This document shows positions 27,079-35,957 of a stretch of DNA of 64,000 nucleotides, piece after piece (position 1 is the stretch's first letter; each line of letters starts with the position of its first letter). This DNA comes from Qipengyuania aquimaris (GTDB lineage: Bacteria; Pseudomonadota; Alphaproteobacteria; Sphingomonadales; Sphingomonadaceae), in contig NZ_WTYI01000001.1 of the NCBI RefSeq assembly GCF_009827445.1, forward strand, positions 558,001-622,000. Direction: 5' to 3'. Under the pieces are notes generated by a model. It saw nothing but the letters and a program-made list of their open reading frames with translations. It did no database searches and was not told the DNA's origin. Both the position numbers and the translations under genes were made by a program.

Positions 27079-29820
27079 ATGACGAGACGAGTCTACTTGA
27101 TGACAACAGCAATCTGTCTGTTTGTGCAGCCCCAAAGTGCCTTGGCTCAAGACGAAGGGGAGAAATTAACTAGAAGCCTCACAATCACAACTGCGAAATG
27201 GGGAATAGATCTTTTAGTAGCTGCGCACGATAGTATCGACGATCCGGAGTACATTCCTCCAGTGGACACTGGTTCAACTGGAGAGGTTATGAAGCGTGTC
27301 GTCGATAATTTTAACAGGCAGAAACTGTCCCTTGAGGGGCCTATTACGGTAAAGGAGGCTACAGTCGAAGCTGTTGCTGACGCTGGCTTGGCGCTAGCGA
27401 TCTATAGCACAGGCGGCTCTGCGCTCGTTCCGGCAACAATCATTAGAGCTGGAATCCAGGCTGGATCGGACAAGTATTTCGCCGCGGAGCGCGCCGAAGT
27501 GGATCAGCAGTTGAGGTCATATCTCGCAGCGAAAGAAGAGAGTATCATTGCTGAGACAGGACTAAGCTACCCCGAGTTACGAAAACTGCCCCCTGCCGCG
27601 TTACGTGCAAAGCTAGAGGAAGGAACTGCGGCGTTTGGCGCAATCGAAGAAAACGTTGCTGACCCGCTTTTACAAGAAACGTCGAAACGGCTGATTGTCA
27701 GCACGATTATAAACACTCAAAAATCGACACTCGATTTGGTCGACGAAAACACTTTCCAAATTGCCCAACTCCAATCGGGCCTGGGTGAACTGAATTCTAA
27801 GTTTGATCAATACAGGCAGATTACTGATGCTGTCCTTTCCGAGCATGATAAGCGTATAACTGGCCTTGAAGAGTCGGCGAGACTATTAGAAAGTTCGATT
27901 GCACAGCTTGATAGCCGAGTTGCTATGAATTCCGATTCTATCGGGCTTATCCAAGATTTGATGTTCTCGAAGTTATCTTCCGTTGAGAAGGTTGAAGCGT
28001 TGAAGGGCGGATTCCTTGCGCACAGGTATTATTGTCCAAGCGATGCTGAAGCGTGCGAAAAGGAGGCCGTGAAGGCTGACTTGATCTCGCATTTCGAAGC
28101 TCAAGCAGAATTTGAAGCGAATATCAAAGCAGCGGGGAATTTAATCGACGATACCAAACAAGTGATCGGGATTGCTGAAGCACTAGGTGTCGAGACCGGA
28201 AAAGCGGGAGAGATTGTCCAATTTGGATCGGTTGCTCTGTCCGCGTTCACCTCATATGCGACTGGAGATTATTTGGGTGTCGTGTCGTCGATCACGGGTG
28301 CCTTCGCGAAGAAAAAACCGGATCCTCAGTTGGCAATGCTTCGGCAGATGGATGCGAAGCTTACTCAAATATTGAGGAATCAGCAGGCTCTAAGCAATCA
28401 GATGAAAAGCATTAGTGAACGTGTCGATATTCATTTCGATAAATTGAACGAGCGATTTGATACTGTGGAGTTCGGTATAGATCGGATCGGCAGGCTAGCG
28501 GCAACGGCACTTAACGAGGATTGGCGATCGTGTCCGAAGTTATACGAGCACGCCCTTGATCCGGCAAACGCGGCTGCATTCGGGTTCAATCCTTCAACAG
28601 GTCGATTTCCCAGCTTTGACAAGGCAAGTCAATTCGCTTTCAACTTTAACTATGACGCCGAAGCCTGTGGTCAAAAGATGGACAATACCTTGGGCCAATT
28701 CTCCAGCCAGTCGTGGTTCATTAACTTTCTAACAAAGGAGATAGACGTCAAGGCGGAGAATTATGTTCTTAAAGAGCTCGCTGAGAATCAAGCGGCGAGT
28801 TGGAAGTTAAATGCAGATTACATTAGAGCATCTGGGATCTCATCAGCAGAGGCAATGTTTTCCTATTCCCGGCCCGCTCAATCGTTTGACCAACTTGAGA
28901 ATCGGATCGATGGCCTGCGAGGCCTAGGAGCTTGTGCCGAGGATCGAAAAATTGAAATGGTCGCTCTTGAGCGATTAGTATGCGTGAAATTGCCTATTGC
29001 AGAGCAAAATGTTCCAGAAGCGACCGCTAATTTACTCCGCGTTCCTATGTCAGCCTCGCACGCTCGAGACGTCATTAAGTGGGCTTTGTTAGAACATAAT
29101 CTCGCAAATTTTTCTCAATTTGCAGATCAAGACAATCCTGTATCGCTAGCAGACGTCCTAGAAGATCCGCGTATCGCGCCCATGTCTCGGTCGGAGCAAC
29201 GGCTAGAAGATGCATTGACCACTCTCGACGTCGCGATTGCCAATTTGGCGATGCCTGTCGGCGATCTAACGATTCTCAGTATTGCAAGAGCATTGACTGA
29301 TCCTCCGGCCGATACCGGTAAAGCGTCGGAGCAAACAAAAGTCGTGAGAGAATTATTGTTAAGGAGGAAAATTCTAGCAAGAAACGTCGCAACTTTTTTG
29401 GTTCGGGAGCGAATGGGTCTTTATGATGGAGAAAATCCGTCCGGTGTTGAACCCGACCGAGGAGCTTACGCAGCAGCTCTAAACTTCGCAAAGTCGACGA
29501 AAGAAGGTGATCCGCTCATATTGTTGAACACCTTACTTGGACCGAAATCAGTCCTACGGAAGAGTGAAGATGGATTGGTATTTATCGAGCTTTTGCCCGG
29601 TGGTGAAAAGGCCGACGCGGTTCTGGTTGAGCTTCCCGGGCCCGCCTTGGTATTCAGCGGGGAGATAATTTATACGAACGACATTTATGAATTGAGCAAG
29701 CTACGCTCTTTGGTCGTTGACCGATTGATGAACTTCAAAGCGCTAAAAGGCCTTTCCATGGACGATCGGGAGCACTTTTCAATAAATGCGATCCGCGCTT
29801 CGCAAGGATCTGAGCAATGA
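27079..29820 (+). CDS. Large secreted coiled-coil protein of unknown function
   Basis: About 913 residues from the ATG at 27079, which gives a clean signal peptide (MTRRVYLMTTAICL… ending ALAQ). Two long coiled-coil stretches are visible, about residues 230–300 and 430–485 (LRQMDAKLTQILRNQQALSNQ, then DKLNERFDTVEFGIDRIGR). Two Gly/Ala-rich hydrophobic segments precede them (DAGLALAIYSTGGSALVPAT and GSVALSAFTSYATGDYLGVVSSITGAF). The C-terminal half is helical with scattered Cys. No catalytic motif or known domain is recognised. Helical coiled coils around hydrophobic hairpins recall α-pore-forming toxins in general plan only. It overlaps the next gene by 4 bases. Confidence 0.75.
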   Translation: MTRRVYLMTTAICLFVQPQSALAQDEGEKLTRSLTITTAKWGIDLLVAAHDSIDDPEYIPPVDTGSTGEVMKRVVDNFNRQKLSLEGPITVKEATVEAVADAGLALAIYSTGGSALVPATIIRAGIQAGSDKYFAAERAEVDQQLRSYLAAKEESIIAETGLSYPELRKLPPAALRAKLEEGTAAFGAIEENVADPLLQETSKRLIVSTIINTQKSTLDLVDENTFQIAQLQSGLGELNSKFDQYRQITDAVLSEHDKRITGLEESARLLESSIAQLDSRVAMNSDSIGLIQDLMFSKLSSVEKVEALKGGFLAHRYYCPSDAEACEKEAVKADLISHFEAQAEFEANIKAAGNLIDDTKQVIGIAEALGVETGKAGEIVQFGSVALSAFTSYATGDYLGVVSSITGAFAKKKPDPQLAMLRQMDAKLTQILRNQQALSNQMKSISERVDIHFDKLNERFDTVEFGIDRIGRLAATALNEDWRSCPKLYEHALDPANAAAFGFNPSTGRFPSFDKASQFAFNFNYDAEACGQKMDNTLGQFSSQSWFINFLTKEIDVKAENYVLKELAENQAASWKLNADYIRASGISSAEAMFSYSRPAQSFDQLENRIDGLRGLGACAEDRKIEMVALERLVCVKLPIAEQNVPEATANLLRVPMSASHARDVIKWALLEHNLANFSQFADQDNPVSLADVLEDPRIAPMSRSEQRLEDALTTLDVAIANLAMPVGDLTILSIARALTDPPADTGKASEQTKVVRELLLRRKILARNVATFLVRERMGLYDGENPSGVEPDRGAYAAALNFAKSTKEGDPLILLNTLLGPKSVLRKSEDGLVFIELLPGGEKADAVLVELPGPALVFSGEIIYTNDIYELSKLRSLVVDRLMNFKALKGLSMDDREHFSINAIRASQGSEQ

Positions 29821-30323
29821 AGCGCGCGATGCTGATCACTATACTCGCATTTGGTGGGTTAGTTTTCTCAGATCCTGCTCAAGGTCAAGCTCAGATTGAG
29901 AGATGCAGCGAAGCTGCAAACGTAAAGTATGTTGAATTATATGCTGCTATAAATACTGAGGCTCATAAGAACGCATATTATTCTGTGGAAGCGGAAAAGT
30001 ATGAGGCCAAGGTTCGGGAGATAGTTCGCTTCATTTTCAATAAATCCACCAAGGACCAAGGTAAGCTCATGGCCGTCCCACCTGCGCCACCCATCATGCA
30101 ACTGGATCCAGTGTCTCTTGGGGTTGCAGGGCAGAATGAATGCACCAACATCAAAGGCGGCACTTTTGTTGGGCCATGGACGGGTCGAGCTGAATATAAA
30201 AGGTTGGTCAAAAAGAAAGAAGAGTGGGAAGAGCTAAGGAAAGATCGAAGCGCAATTCTCGATCGTTTTTCCAGAGCGAGGGCAAACCTAAAGCTCATCA
30301 AGGATTTTCTCGCCAATTTTTAA
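29817..30323 (+). CDS. Small secreted partner protein
   Basis: A 168-residue protein whose ATG overlaps the stop of the large secreted protein (ATGA), so translation is coupled. It has a signal peptide (MKRAMLITILAFGGLVF… ending near AQGQA). The mature part is helical and highly charged, with two Cys (QIERCSEA and QNECTNI) and a Lys/Glu-rich C-terminal helix (YKRLVKKKEEWEELRKD). No family is recognised. Shared export and tight coupling suggest that it binds the large protein, as a chaperone, an immunity factor or a subunit. Confidence 0.7.
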   Translation: MKRAMLITILAFGGLVFSDPAQGQAQIERCSEAANVKYVELYAAINTEAHKNAYYSVEAEKYEAKVREIVRFIFNKSTKDQGKLMAVPPAPPIMQLDPVSLGVAGQNECTNIKGGTFVGPWTGRAEYKRLVKKKEEWEELRKDRSAILDRFSRARANLKLIKDFLANF

Positions 30324-30467
30324 TCGAGAGCTGGTCGCAAGGCCTTGAGAATTGTTTTCAAATGGTTCTAAAAATTGGCTCAGCAATCGAAAGAGCCGCA
30401 GAAGGTAACCTGTTGGCGCCAAATTGAAGATTGGTGCTTGCAAAGTAAAGGAGCTCGAAACTTGTAA

Positions 30468-30564
30468 GCTTTGAGCCACCCTCAAAGCCATTACCGGAAA
30501 TGGCTCAAAACCTACTAGACTCTTTTATGAGCCTAGCGCATAAACTTACTCATATCTTTTGAGC
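30468..30564. repeat. Nested TTTGAG/CTCAAA repeats upstream of the serine recombinase
   Basis: GCTTTGAG (30468–30475) pairs with CTCAAAGC (30481–30488). TTTGAGCC (30470–30477) can instead pair with GGCTCAAA (30502–30509). A further TTTTGAGC lies at 30557–30564, 16 bases before the gene. Such clustered inverted sites are typical of resolvase res sites or recombinase operators. The assignment is inferred from position. Confidence 0.5.
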
Positions 30565-30579
30565 GAGTCGGAGTGCCAT

Positions 30580-31161
30580 ATGAGCCGCATTGCATATTTC
30601 AGGGTTTCTACCGAAGGTCAGAGCATTGAAAGCCAGCGAAAAGCTTTGGGTGGCAGCTTCGACAAGGAGTTTGCCGATGAAGGTGTGTCAGGTGCCACTA
30701 GGGCAGTTGATAGGCCAGGATTTGCAGACCTGCTCTCGTATGTGCGTGAAGGCGATACAGTTTGCGTAACTGCGATAGACCGTTTGGGTCGCGATGCTTT
30801 GGACGTTCAAAGCATAGTTCGTGATCTAATCGGCAAAGGTGTCATCATAGATGTTCAAGGCCTTGGGCCGATAGCCAAAGGCGTTGGTGAACTTGTGGTG
30901 GCTGTGCTTGCTCAGATTGCCGATATGGAACGTCAACGTATCAAAGAGCGCTGCGATGCAGGTAGAGCGGCAGCTAGGGCTTCATTGGCTAAGAGCGGTA
31001 AGACCCATAGAGGCAAGGTTAGCCTAGGCCGTCCAATGGCTGCTGATGCTTCCGCCGTGGCGCAGTGGAGAAAGGCTAATAAAGCTAGCATTTCACAGAC
31101 GGCGAATGAGTTTGGTTTATCTGCCGCGACAGTGAAACGCTATTGCATGTCGCAGCGGTGA
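30580..31161 (+). CDS. Serine recombinase (resolvase/invertase family)
   Basis: A 193-residue enzyme from the ATG at 30580, preceded by GGAG. It has the nucleophile Ser 10 in YFRVST, the catalytic-core segments GVSGATRAVDRPGF and DRLGRDALD, the long E-helix region AQIADMERQRIKERCDAGR, and a C-terminal helix-turn-helix (SISQTANEFGLSAATVKRY). The size fits small resolvases and invertases rather than large phage integrases. It may resolve multimers of the excised island or invert a segment. The repeats at 30468–30564 are the obvious candidate site. Confidence 0.93.
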   Translation: MSRIAYFRVSTEGQSIESQRKALGGSFDKEFADEGVSGATRAVDRPGFADLLSYVREGDTVCVTAIDRLGRDALDVQSIVRDLIGKGVIIDVQGLGPIAKGVGELVVAVLAQIADMERQRIKERCDAGRAAARASLAKSGKTHRGKVSLGRPMAADASAVAQWRKANKASISQTANEFGLSAATVKRYCMSQR

Positions 31162-31305
31162 TCGACGCTATGCCTCATTCTAATTCAACGATGCGGAGTC
31201 GGTCTCTGGCTTTATGAGCACCCGTCTGCGGGTGAGCGGGAGCGAAAATGCTGTGCGAAGAGCGGCGGTTGGAGTTGCGGCAAGTTCGTGAAGTGGTTCA
31301 AGAAC

Positions 31306-31345
31306 TTGAATCACGAGAAGCTGCGCGTCCACTTTAGGTGGTCCA
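31306..31345 (+). repeat. Imperfect direct repeat, copy upstream of the Type IIG gene
   Basis: Shares the pattern TTGAAT-ACGAG … GCG … GTCCAC … TTAG … GG-TCCA with 35253–35290. The two copies flank the restriction gene, and each lies about 90 bases before the start of a defence-type gene. It may be a shared promoter or operator, or the scar of a cassette insertion. Confidence 0.45.
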
Positions 31346-31432
31346 TTCACATTTACTGATAAGGCCGTCGCAGACCTTGAACCGATTTAAATTTTGGCTT
31401 GGCTGTTTCAGTCAAAAAGGAAATGCGTGGCA

Positions 31433-34400
31433 ATGCCCAAGAAACCTTCGGAATCTGCTTTTGATGAAGCAATTCGCACTATTCGAGAAACCAAGAAGGG
31501 CCAGGAGGCGGCCATGTATGGCCCGCTCCGCGATATATTTTGTGACGTTCTTGGCTATCCCCGCAGTTCCGTTCACATTGATATTGCTGGAGAGGCCGGA
31601 AGGCCGGACGTAACTTGTCGAGCCCCGTCAGGGATCATGGATCGTAACGGAAAGTCACTCGATATCGATTGGATGGTTGTCGAAGCCAAGGACGAACACG
31701 ACGCCTTTTCGACAATTAGTAGGCGGGAGGCGATCTTCGCTCAAAAGGCGAAATACGTTCGCCCCGATACGGCTTGGTTCATCATGGCTGATCCTACCAT
31801 AATTGTTGCTCGTCCCGTGATGAATTCGACGCATGATAGCGCGAGTGATATCATTTTTACTTTGGACTCAGCGACGGACGAGGCTCAGTTCCGGAGCACC
31901 TTTGCTCGACTGTCATATGGTGTTGCCGGTGTTCCACAGCGCTTAAGGGCATTTCGCGAAGGCGATACCAGCCTCATTGCCACTGAGAAGCTGACATTGT
32001 CAGAGAACGCCACAAAGCGTCAGGAAAATCAGGTCGCCGTTGCTCGGCGTAACTTCTACGAAACCTTGCGCACAACGACCAGTCACTTGCAGGAATCTAC
32101 CCTTGGAACCCTGCATTCAGTTCTTAACATGGCAACCGATGTTTCAACCGCCTGGAAGACATTCGCTGACAAATACCCCGATGCATCTTTCGATCCATAC
32201 ACCTTAACTGCGACAGCAAAGCCCAACAATTACGAACTGGCAATTACATATGGCGGTGACGTTGCCCGCCTTAATCGAAAGCTTAAAAAGGCGGGAAGCA
32301 TCGCGCGATTGGCGCTCGATGGATTGCCAGAATTCAAGGCGAGGCTGAACGGCAAAGAGAACGACGCGAAAGAGGAAAAGAAGATATTAGAGATGTTCGC
32401 GACTGAAACCGCGAACCTCATTCTTGCACGTATTTTGCTTATCCGCTTCTTTGAGGATCACGGCTTTTTCGGTGCCAATCGCTTCCTCTGCAATGGCGGT
32501 GTTGAAGCTTTCCAGATGCTTCGAGAAAAGTTCGCATTCGGATACACTCGGTTGCTCAAAATGGCCTACGAAAAGGCCCAAGCGCTTTATGCGGCTGCAT
32601 TTGACGAAACCGAACTGGATTGGGTTTTCGCGACGAATGATGCGAACCTGTCTAACGCTATCGAATGGGCGATGTATCAGCTATCGCGCTACGATTTCAC
32701 TACGGTGAAAGGCGACATTCTCACTGGCGTTTATGACCGGTTTCTCGACCGCGAACAGCGTAAGAAATTTGGGGAATATTACACTCCACCTTCGATCGCC
32801 CGTTACATCGTAGATCGTCTAGAGTTGAAGCCGGAAGATCGATTTATGGACCCGGCTTGCGGGAGCGGAACGTTCCTTATCGAACGCTACCAACAAGTGG
32901 TCGGGGAAGATGCCGATCAAGGACTTGCAACCTATTCAGAAGTAGTCGCGGCGTTGGCCCGATTGGCAGGCAATGACCTAAACACGTTTTCTGCCGTTTT
33001 GGCGCAAATCCAAATTCTCTGGCACGTTCTTAGTTTCAAAGATGATTTGATCGCAGCAGAAGAGTTTCCCGATATCGCAATCAGCGACAAGGCGAACAGC
33101 ATCATTCGGCCAGGGGTTGAATTCTCTCAGCACGGTCGCTTTGTCGAACTCGACCGCCCATCCTATGGCGGGATCGGGGGCAATCCACCCTATGTCCGAC
33201 CAGAACGCTCTGGCGAAATCGACGAGGCTACCAAGCAGTATTTCGAGAGCGATCGCGAAGAATGGAAAGGTATTTCCGCCGAGGCTAACCTCTATGCTCT
33301 GTTCATCTACCGGGCGCTCGATGGTTGGTGCCGCCTCCCTAACAAGTGGGGCGAAGGTGCCGGGCGGCTTGGGTTTGTTGTGCCGCTCGCCCTGTGCGGG
33401 ACCAAGGAAAATGCAGAGCTACGGCAGCTGTTCGCTGCCGATGGCCGCTGGACGATCAGGGAAATTGTCGATTTGGAAGTCATCTGGCGTAACGTGTTTG
33501 ACGCCGACGTTTTGCCGATCGTCCTGATTGCGGAGGCGCGACCGCCCAGATTGCCGCTTGATCCCAAGTGGCTGGACAGATCGGAGCCTCTGCCGGATCG
33601 GAAAGCTCTGCGATACCAAGTCCGCGCCGCACGGCTACAACCTTGGATTGATGCTCGCCTTGCGAAAGCTGCGCCAGAAACAGCAGATGTCTGGCGGAGC
33701 CTTTCGAAACGAAATCAGAAACGGTGGGAGCATGATCAAGTCACTATCAAACTGGCCGACAAGAGGTGCATTGATTTTGGCGATGGCACGAAGCGCCCCA
33801 CCTTCAACCTAGCAGGGATCCCAGCTTCGCGCCTCGACTATGCAGACCTTTTCACCCCCGATGGTCGGATTGTAACTCGGGTAACCCCGGAGCGACGAAC
33901 GATCATCAATAAGCTTCGCGCAAATCCGCAAATGTCATCGGCTTTCCAGGAATATTGGTATAAGAGGAAAGGGGCGAAGAAATCGGCTTCGGACTCAAAC
34001 AGTCTTCACCTACCGTTGGTAAGTCAGCAGGCCGATGGATTGCCACGCGGGTCAGTCACATTGGTAAAGCCCGCGGGCGATCTCACAATGTGGGAGCATC
34101 GCGAGATGATCTCTCGCGGTATCGTCTTTGCGGGCCGCAAGAAGGATGCCCCCAAGGGAAGGGGACACACAATCTACAAAGCCGAGAACATTGTTTCGGG
34201 CGGGATTCATGGCGACCCACAAGATCAAGGCATCGACATTTCAGCGGCTCGCAACCGTTACCTATTCGAATATATGGACATTTTGCCTGAACGCCTTTGG
34301 GCGGTTGCTCGAATTGAACGCTCTCCCAACGCAGTGCCTTTCGATCCCCGCAAAGTGGCGTTCACAGATACCGCGACAATATTCGCGCCTCGGGCTGAAT

Positions 34401-35209
34401 TGGTTGACGTTCCGTTCGATATGATTTTTGTTTCCAGAATATACCGCTATTATTACGCTCTTGCGGCCAAGATGTCATACTTAAATACTTATCGTGGCGA
34501 CATATATCCAACAAATCTGCGTTTATTGCCTTGGAACGATGCCATTGCGGATAAGGCCGTTGAGCTGGAGGGATTGCGAGGCGATCTAGTTAGTGCGTGC
34601 GAAAACCATTTCCGGACAGAGGCAGCGATGTTTGCGGCGCTAGGCCAGTTGCCGATCAAGCCCTTCCGCGAAGTTGTTAAGGAAGCGGTGAAAACGACCG
34701 GCAGTAAGGTCGAATGGTCCGAAAGCCTCAACAAGGGAACGGAGGCAATCGAAATCGCGCCCGATAGCAAGGCGGTCGCCGATGGGGATGCGTGGCACAT
34801 CCAGATCTCGGAATATTTACTCGATTGGGTGAAGGTTCCGGATGAATGCGCAGCGCTTGGCCTCGCTATGGCACTCTCGGCCCGCGCGGGAACTTCAAAG
34901 AAGATGGTAGATCGTGCGATTCTGCTCGATATGCCGATCCCATCCAACGCCGATTCACGCGACAAGTTCGATGCCGTAGTGAAGCAATTTCGAGAGTCCG
35001 ATCACGCCAGCGCAATCGATGCGGTGGTGGACAAGATCGATGCTCTTATCGGCCCCGCACTTGGGTTGGCAGAGGATGACATAGCGTCGATCCGAGCGGA
35101 CATGACAGACGACCCGTTCTTGCGGAATATTACTCCACGTTGGCCTGCGACGGAAACCCGAATTCATGGCTATCGAACGGGGCTGGACAGCTCAGACCGC
35201 TATAGTTGA
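31433..35209 (+). CDS. Single-chain Type IIG-like restriction-modification enzyme
   Basis: About 1258 residues. The N-terminal region has a PD-(D/E)xK-like nuclease pattern (GRPDVTCR … DWMVVEAKDE). The centre is an N6-adenine methyltransferase: FGEYYTPPSIARYIVDRL, motif I DPACGSGTFL and motif IV GNPPYVRP. The C-terminal ~600 residues should hold target recognition. No helicase Walker A is visible, so this is not Type I, III or ISP. One chain would both methylate and cut, as in Eco57I-like enzymes. The start at 31433 begins MPKKPSESAF; an in-frame start 13 codons upstream is possible. Target sequence unknown. Confidence 0.88.
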   Translation: MPKKPSESAFDEAIRTIRETKKGQEAAMYGPLRDIFCDVLGYPRSSVHIDIAGEAGRPDVTCRAPSGIMDRNGKSLDIDWMVVEAKDEHDAFSTISRREAIFAQKAKYVRPDTAWFIMADPTIIVARPVMNSTHDSASDIIFTLDSATDEAQFRSTFARLSYGVAGVPQRLRAFREGDTSLIATEKLTLSENATKRQENQVAVARRNFYETLRTTTSHLQESTLGTLHSVLNMATDVSTAWKTFADKYPDASFDPYTLTATAKPNNYELAITYGGDVARLNRKLKKAGSIARLALDGLPEFKARLNGKENDAKEEKKILEMFATETANLILARILLIRFFEDHGFFGANRFLCNGGVEAFQMLREKFAFGYTRLLKMAYEKAQALYAAAFDETELDWVFATNDANLSNAIEWAMYQLSRYDFTTVKGDILTGVYDRFLDREQRKKFGEYYTPPSIARYIVDRLELKPEDRFMDPACGSGTFLIERYQQVVGEDADQGLATYSEVVAALARLAGNDLNTFSAVLAQIQILWHVLSFKDDLIAAEEFPDIAISDKANSIIRPGVEFSQHGRFVELDRPSYGGIGGNPPYVRPERSGEIDEATKQYFESDREEWKGISAEANLYALFIYRALDGWCRLPNKWGEGAGRLGFVVPLALCGTKENAELRQLFAADGRWTIREIVDLEVIWRNVFDADVLPIVLIAEARPPRLPLDPKWLDRSEPLPDRKALRYQVRAARLQPWIDARLAKAAPETADVWRSLSKRNQKRWEHDQVTIKLADKRCIDFGDGTKRPTFNLAGIPASRLDYADLFTPDGRIVTRVTPERRTIINKLRANPQMSSAFQEYWYKRKGAKKSASDSNSLHLPLVSQQADGLPRGSVTLVKPAGDLTMWEHREMISRGIVFAGRKKDAPKGRGHTIYKAENIVSGGIHGDPQDQGIDISAARNRYLFEYMDILPERLWAVARIERSPNAVPFDPRKVAFTDTATIFAPRAELVDVPFDMIFVSRIYRYYYALAAKMSYLNTYRGDIYPTNLRLLPWNDAIADKAVELEGLRGDLVSACENHFRTEAAMFAALGQLPIKPFREVVKEAVKTTGSKVEWSESLNKGTEAIEIAPDSKAVADGDAWHIQISEYLLDWVKVPDECAALGLAMALSARAGTSKKMVDRAILLDMPIPSNADSRDKFDAVVKQFRESDHASAIDAVVDKIDALIGPALGLAEDDIASIRADMTDDPFLRNITPRWPATETRIHGYRTGLDSSDRYS

Positions 35210-35252
35210 TGTAGCAATGTTAAAGCTTAGAAAACTTAGAGCCTGGAAGTCT

Positions 35253-35290
35253 TTGAATTACGAGCATGCGGTCCACCCTTAGCGGCTCCA
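35253..35290 (+). repeat. Imperfect direct repeat, copy upstream of the DpnI-like gene
   Basis: Second copy of the element at 31306–31345, sharing TTGAAT-ACGAG, GTCCAC and TTAG blocks in the same order. It lies 44 bases after the Type IIG stop and about 90 bases before the DpnI-like start. Confidence 0.45.
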
Positions 35291-35379
35291 CGCGACACAA
35301 AAGTCCTTGCACTTATTGGTATTAGGTTGAGCGGGCAGCATCACCACTCCATAACTTAGTGTGCAGCGAAGGGGATTTG

Positions 35380-35829
35380 ATGCCGACGGACAAACAGAAA
35401 CTAGGCGATTTTGGCGAAAATTTGGTCGCTAAGTCCTGCTCTTGCCCGAAATGCAAGCGGAGCAAGACGCTGAAAAAGCTTCCACCAAATTTTAAGTGCG
35501 CTGATCTGATTTGCGATTTCTGTGGCTATCTGGCGCAAGTGAAAACTGCGAATGTCGGAGATGTCGAAAAGCTACCATTGAAGATCTTAGGGGCGGCTTG
35601 GGGCCCTCAGAAGGAGCGAATGGATGCTGCTATCTACTTTCCACTCTTTCTGGTTCTCTCCGAGAAAGAAGGTAGTGCTGCGGCCATTTACTACTTGCCC
35701 TCCGATCTGCAATCACCAGAGCTCTTCAAGCCTCGGAAACCATTAAGTGAGAATGCGCGACGAGCCGGTTGGCAAGGCTTCATCTACGATATTTCGGCAA
35801 TCCAAAGCCATTTCGTTCGGCTTGTCTAA
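35380..35829 (+). CDS. DpnI-like nuclease domain protein with QxK active site
   Basis: A 149-residue protein that matches the catalytic domain of DpnI / Dam-replacing proteins. A four-Cys zinc site (Cys 22, 25, 45, 48) surrounds the active site. Asp 42 aligns with the DpnI catalytic Asp, and the E-x-K element appears as Gln 53-Val-Lys 55 with exactly DpnI-like spacing. Near the end, RKPLSENARRAGWQGF closely follows the DpnI RKPLxxxARRAGWxG block. The winged-helix domain that DpnI uses to read methyl-adenine is absent. ATG at 35380 follows AAGGGG. It may be a methyl-dependent endonuclease or a partner of the adjacent restriction enzyme; activity is uncertain because Glu is replaced by Gln. Confidence 0.82.
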   Translation: MPTDKQKLGDFGENLVAKSCSCPKCKRSKTLKKLPPNFKCADLICDFCGYLAQVKTANVGDVEKLPLKILGAAWGPQKERMDAAIYFPLFLVLSEKEGSAAAIYYLPSDLQSPELFKPRKPLSENARRAGWQGFIYDISAIQSHFVRLV

Positions 35830-35889
35830 TCGCAGAAAGATGCACACGAGAGGTGGCCGATAGTGTCCACCGCCGCCTCTTTCGTGCTA

Positions 35890-35909
35890 TGTATATTTTA
35901 ATGTATAAT
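35890..35909. promoter_or_regulatory. Putative integrase arm-type site, right end
   Basis: TGTATA-N6-TGTATAAT, with the same words, spacing and orientation as 22164–22183. It lies 48 bases inside the right core repeat. The six spacer bases differ between the ends, so the words rather than the whole segment are kept. Confidence 0.55.
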
Positions 35910-35957
35910 TCCGACGCGGCATTTCTCAGTAACAAACTGAAAAATGACGCTTTTATG

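Noticed and set aside
26803-27173. Two short open frames in the gap before the secreted-protein operon
   Set aside because: No ribosome-binding site, no family resemblance, and the second overlaps the signal peptide region of the real gene.
31219-31234. CACCCG-TCTG-CGGGTG hairpin after the serine recombinase gene
   Set aside because: A clean 6-bp stem, but with no T-run or other context. Too little to call it a terminator.
31433-35209. Large restriction gene as a Type I HsdM/HsdR fusion, a Type ISP enzyme or a BREX PglX
   Set aside because: No helicase motifs are visible, no specificity subunit gene is adjacent, and no other BREX genes are present. A Type IIG-like single chain fits better.
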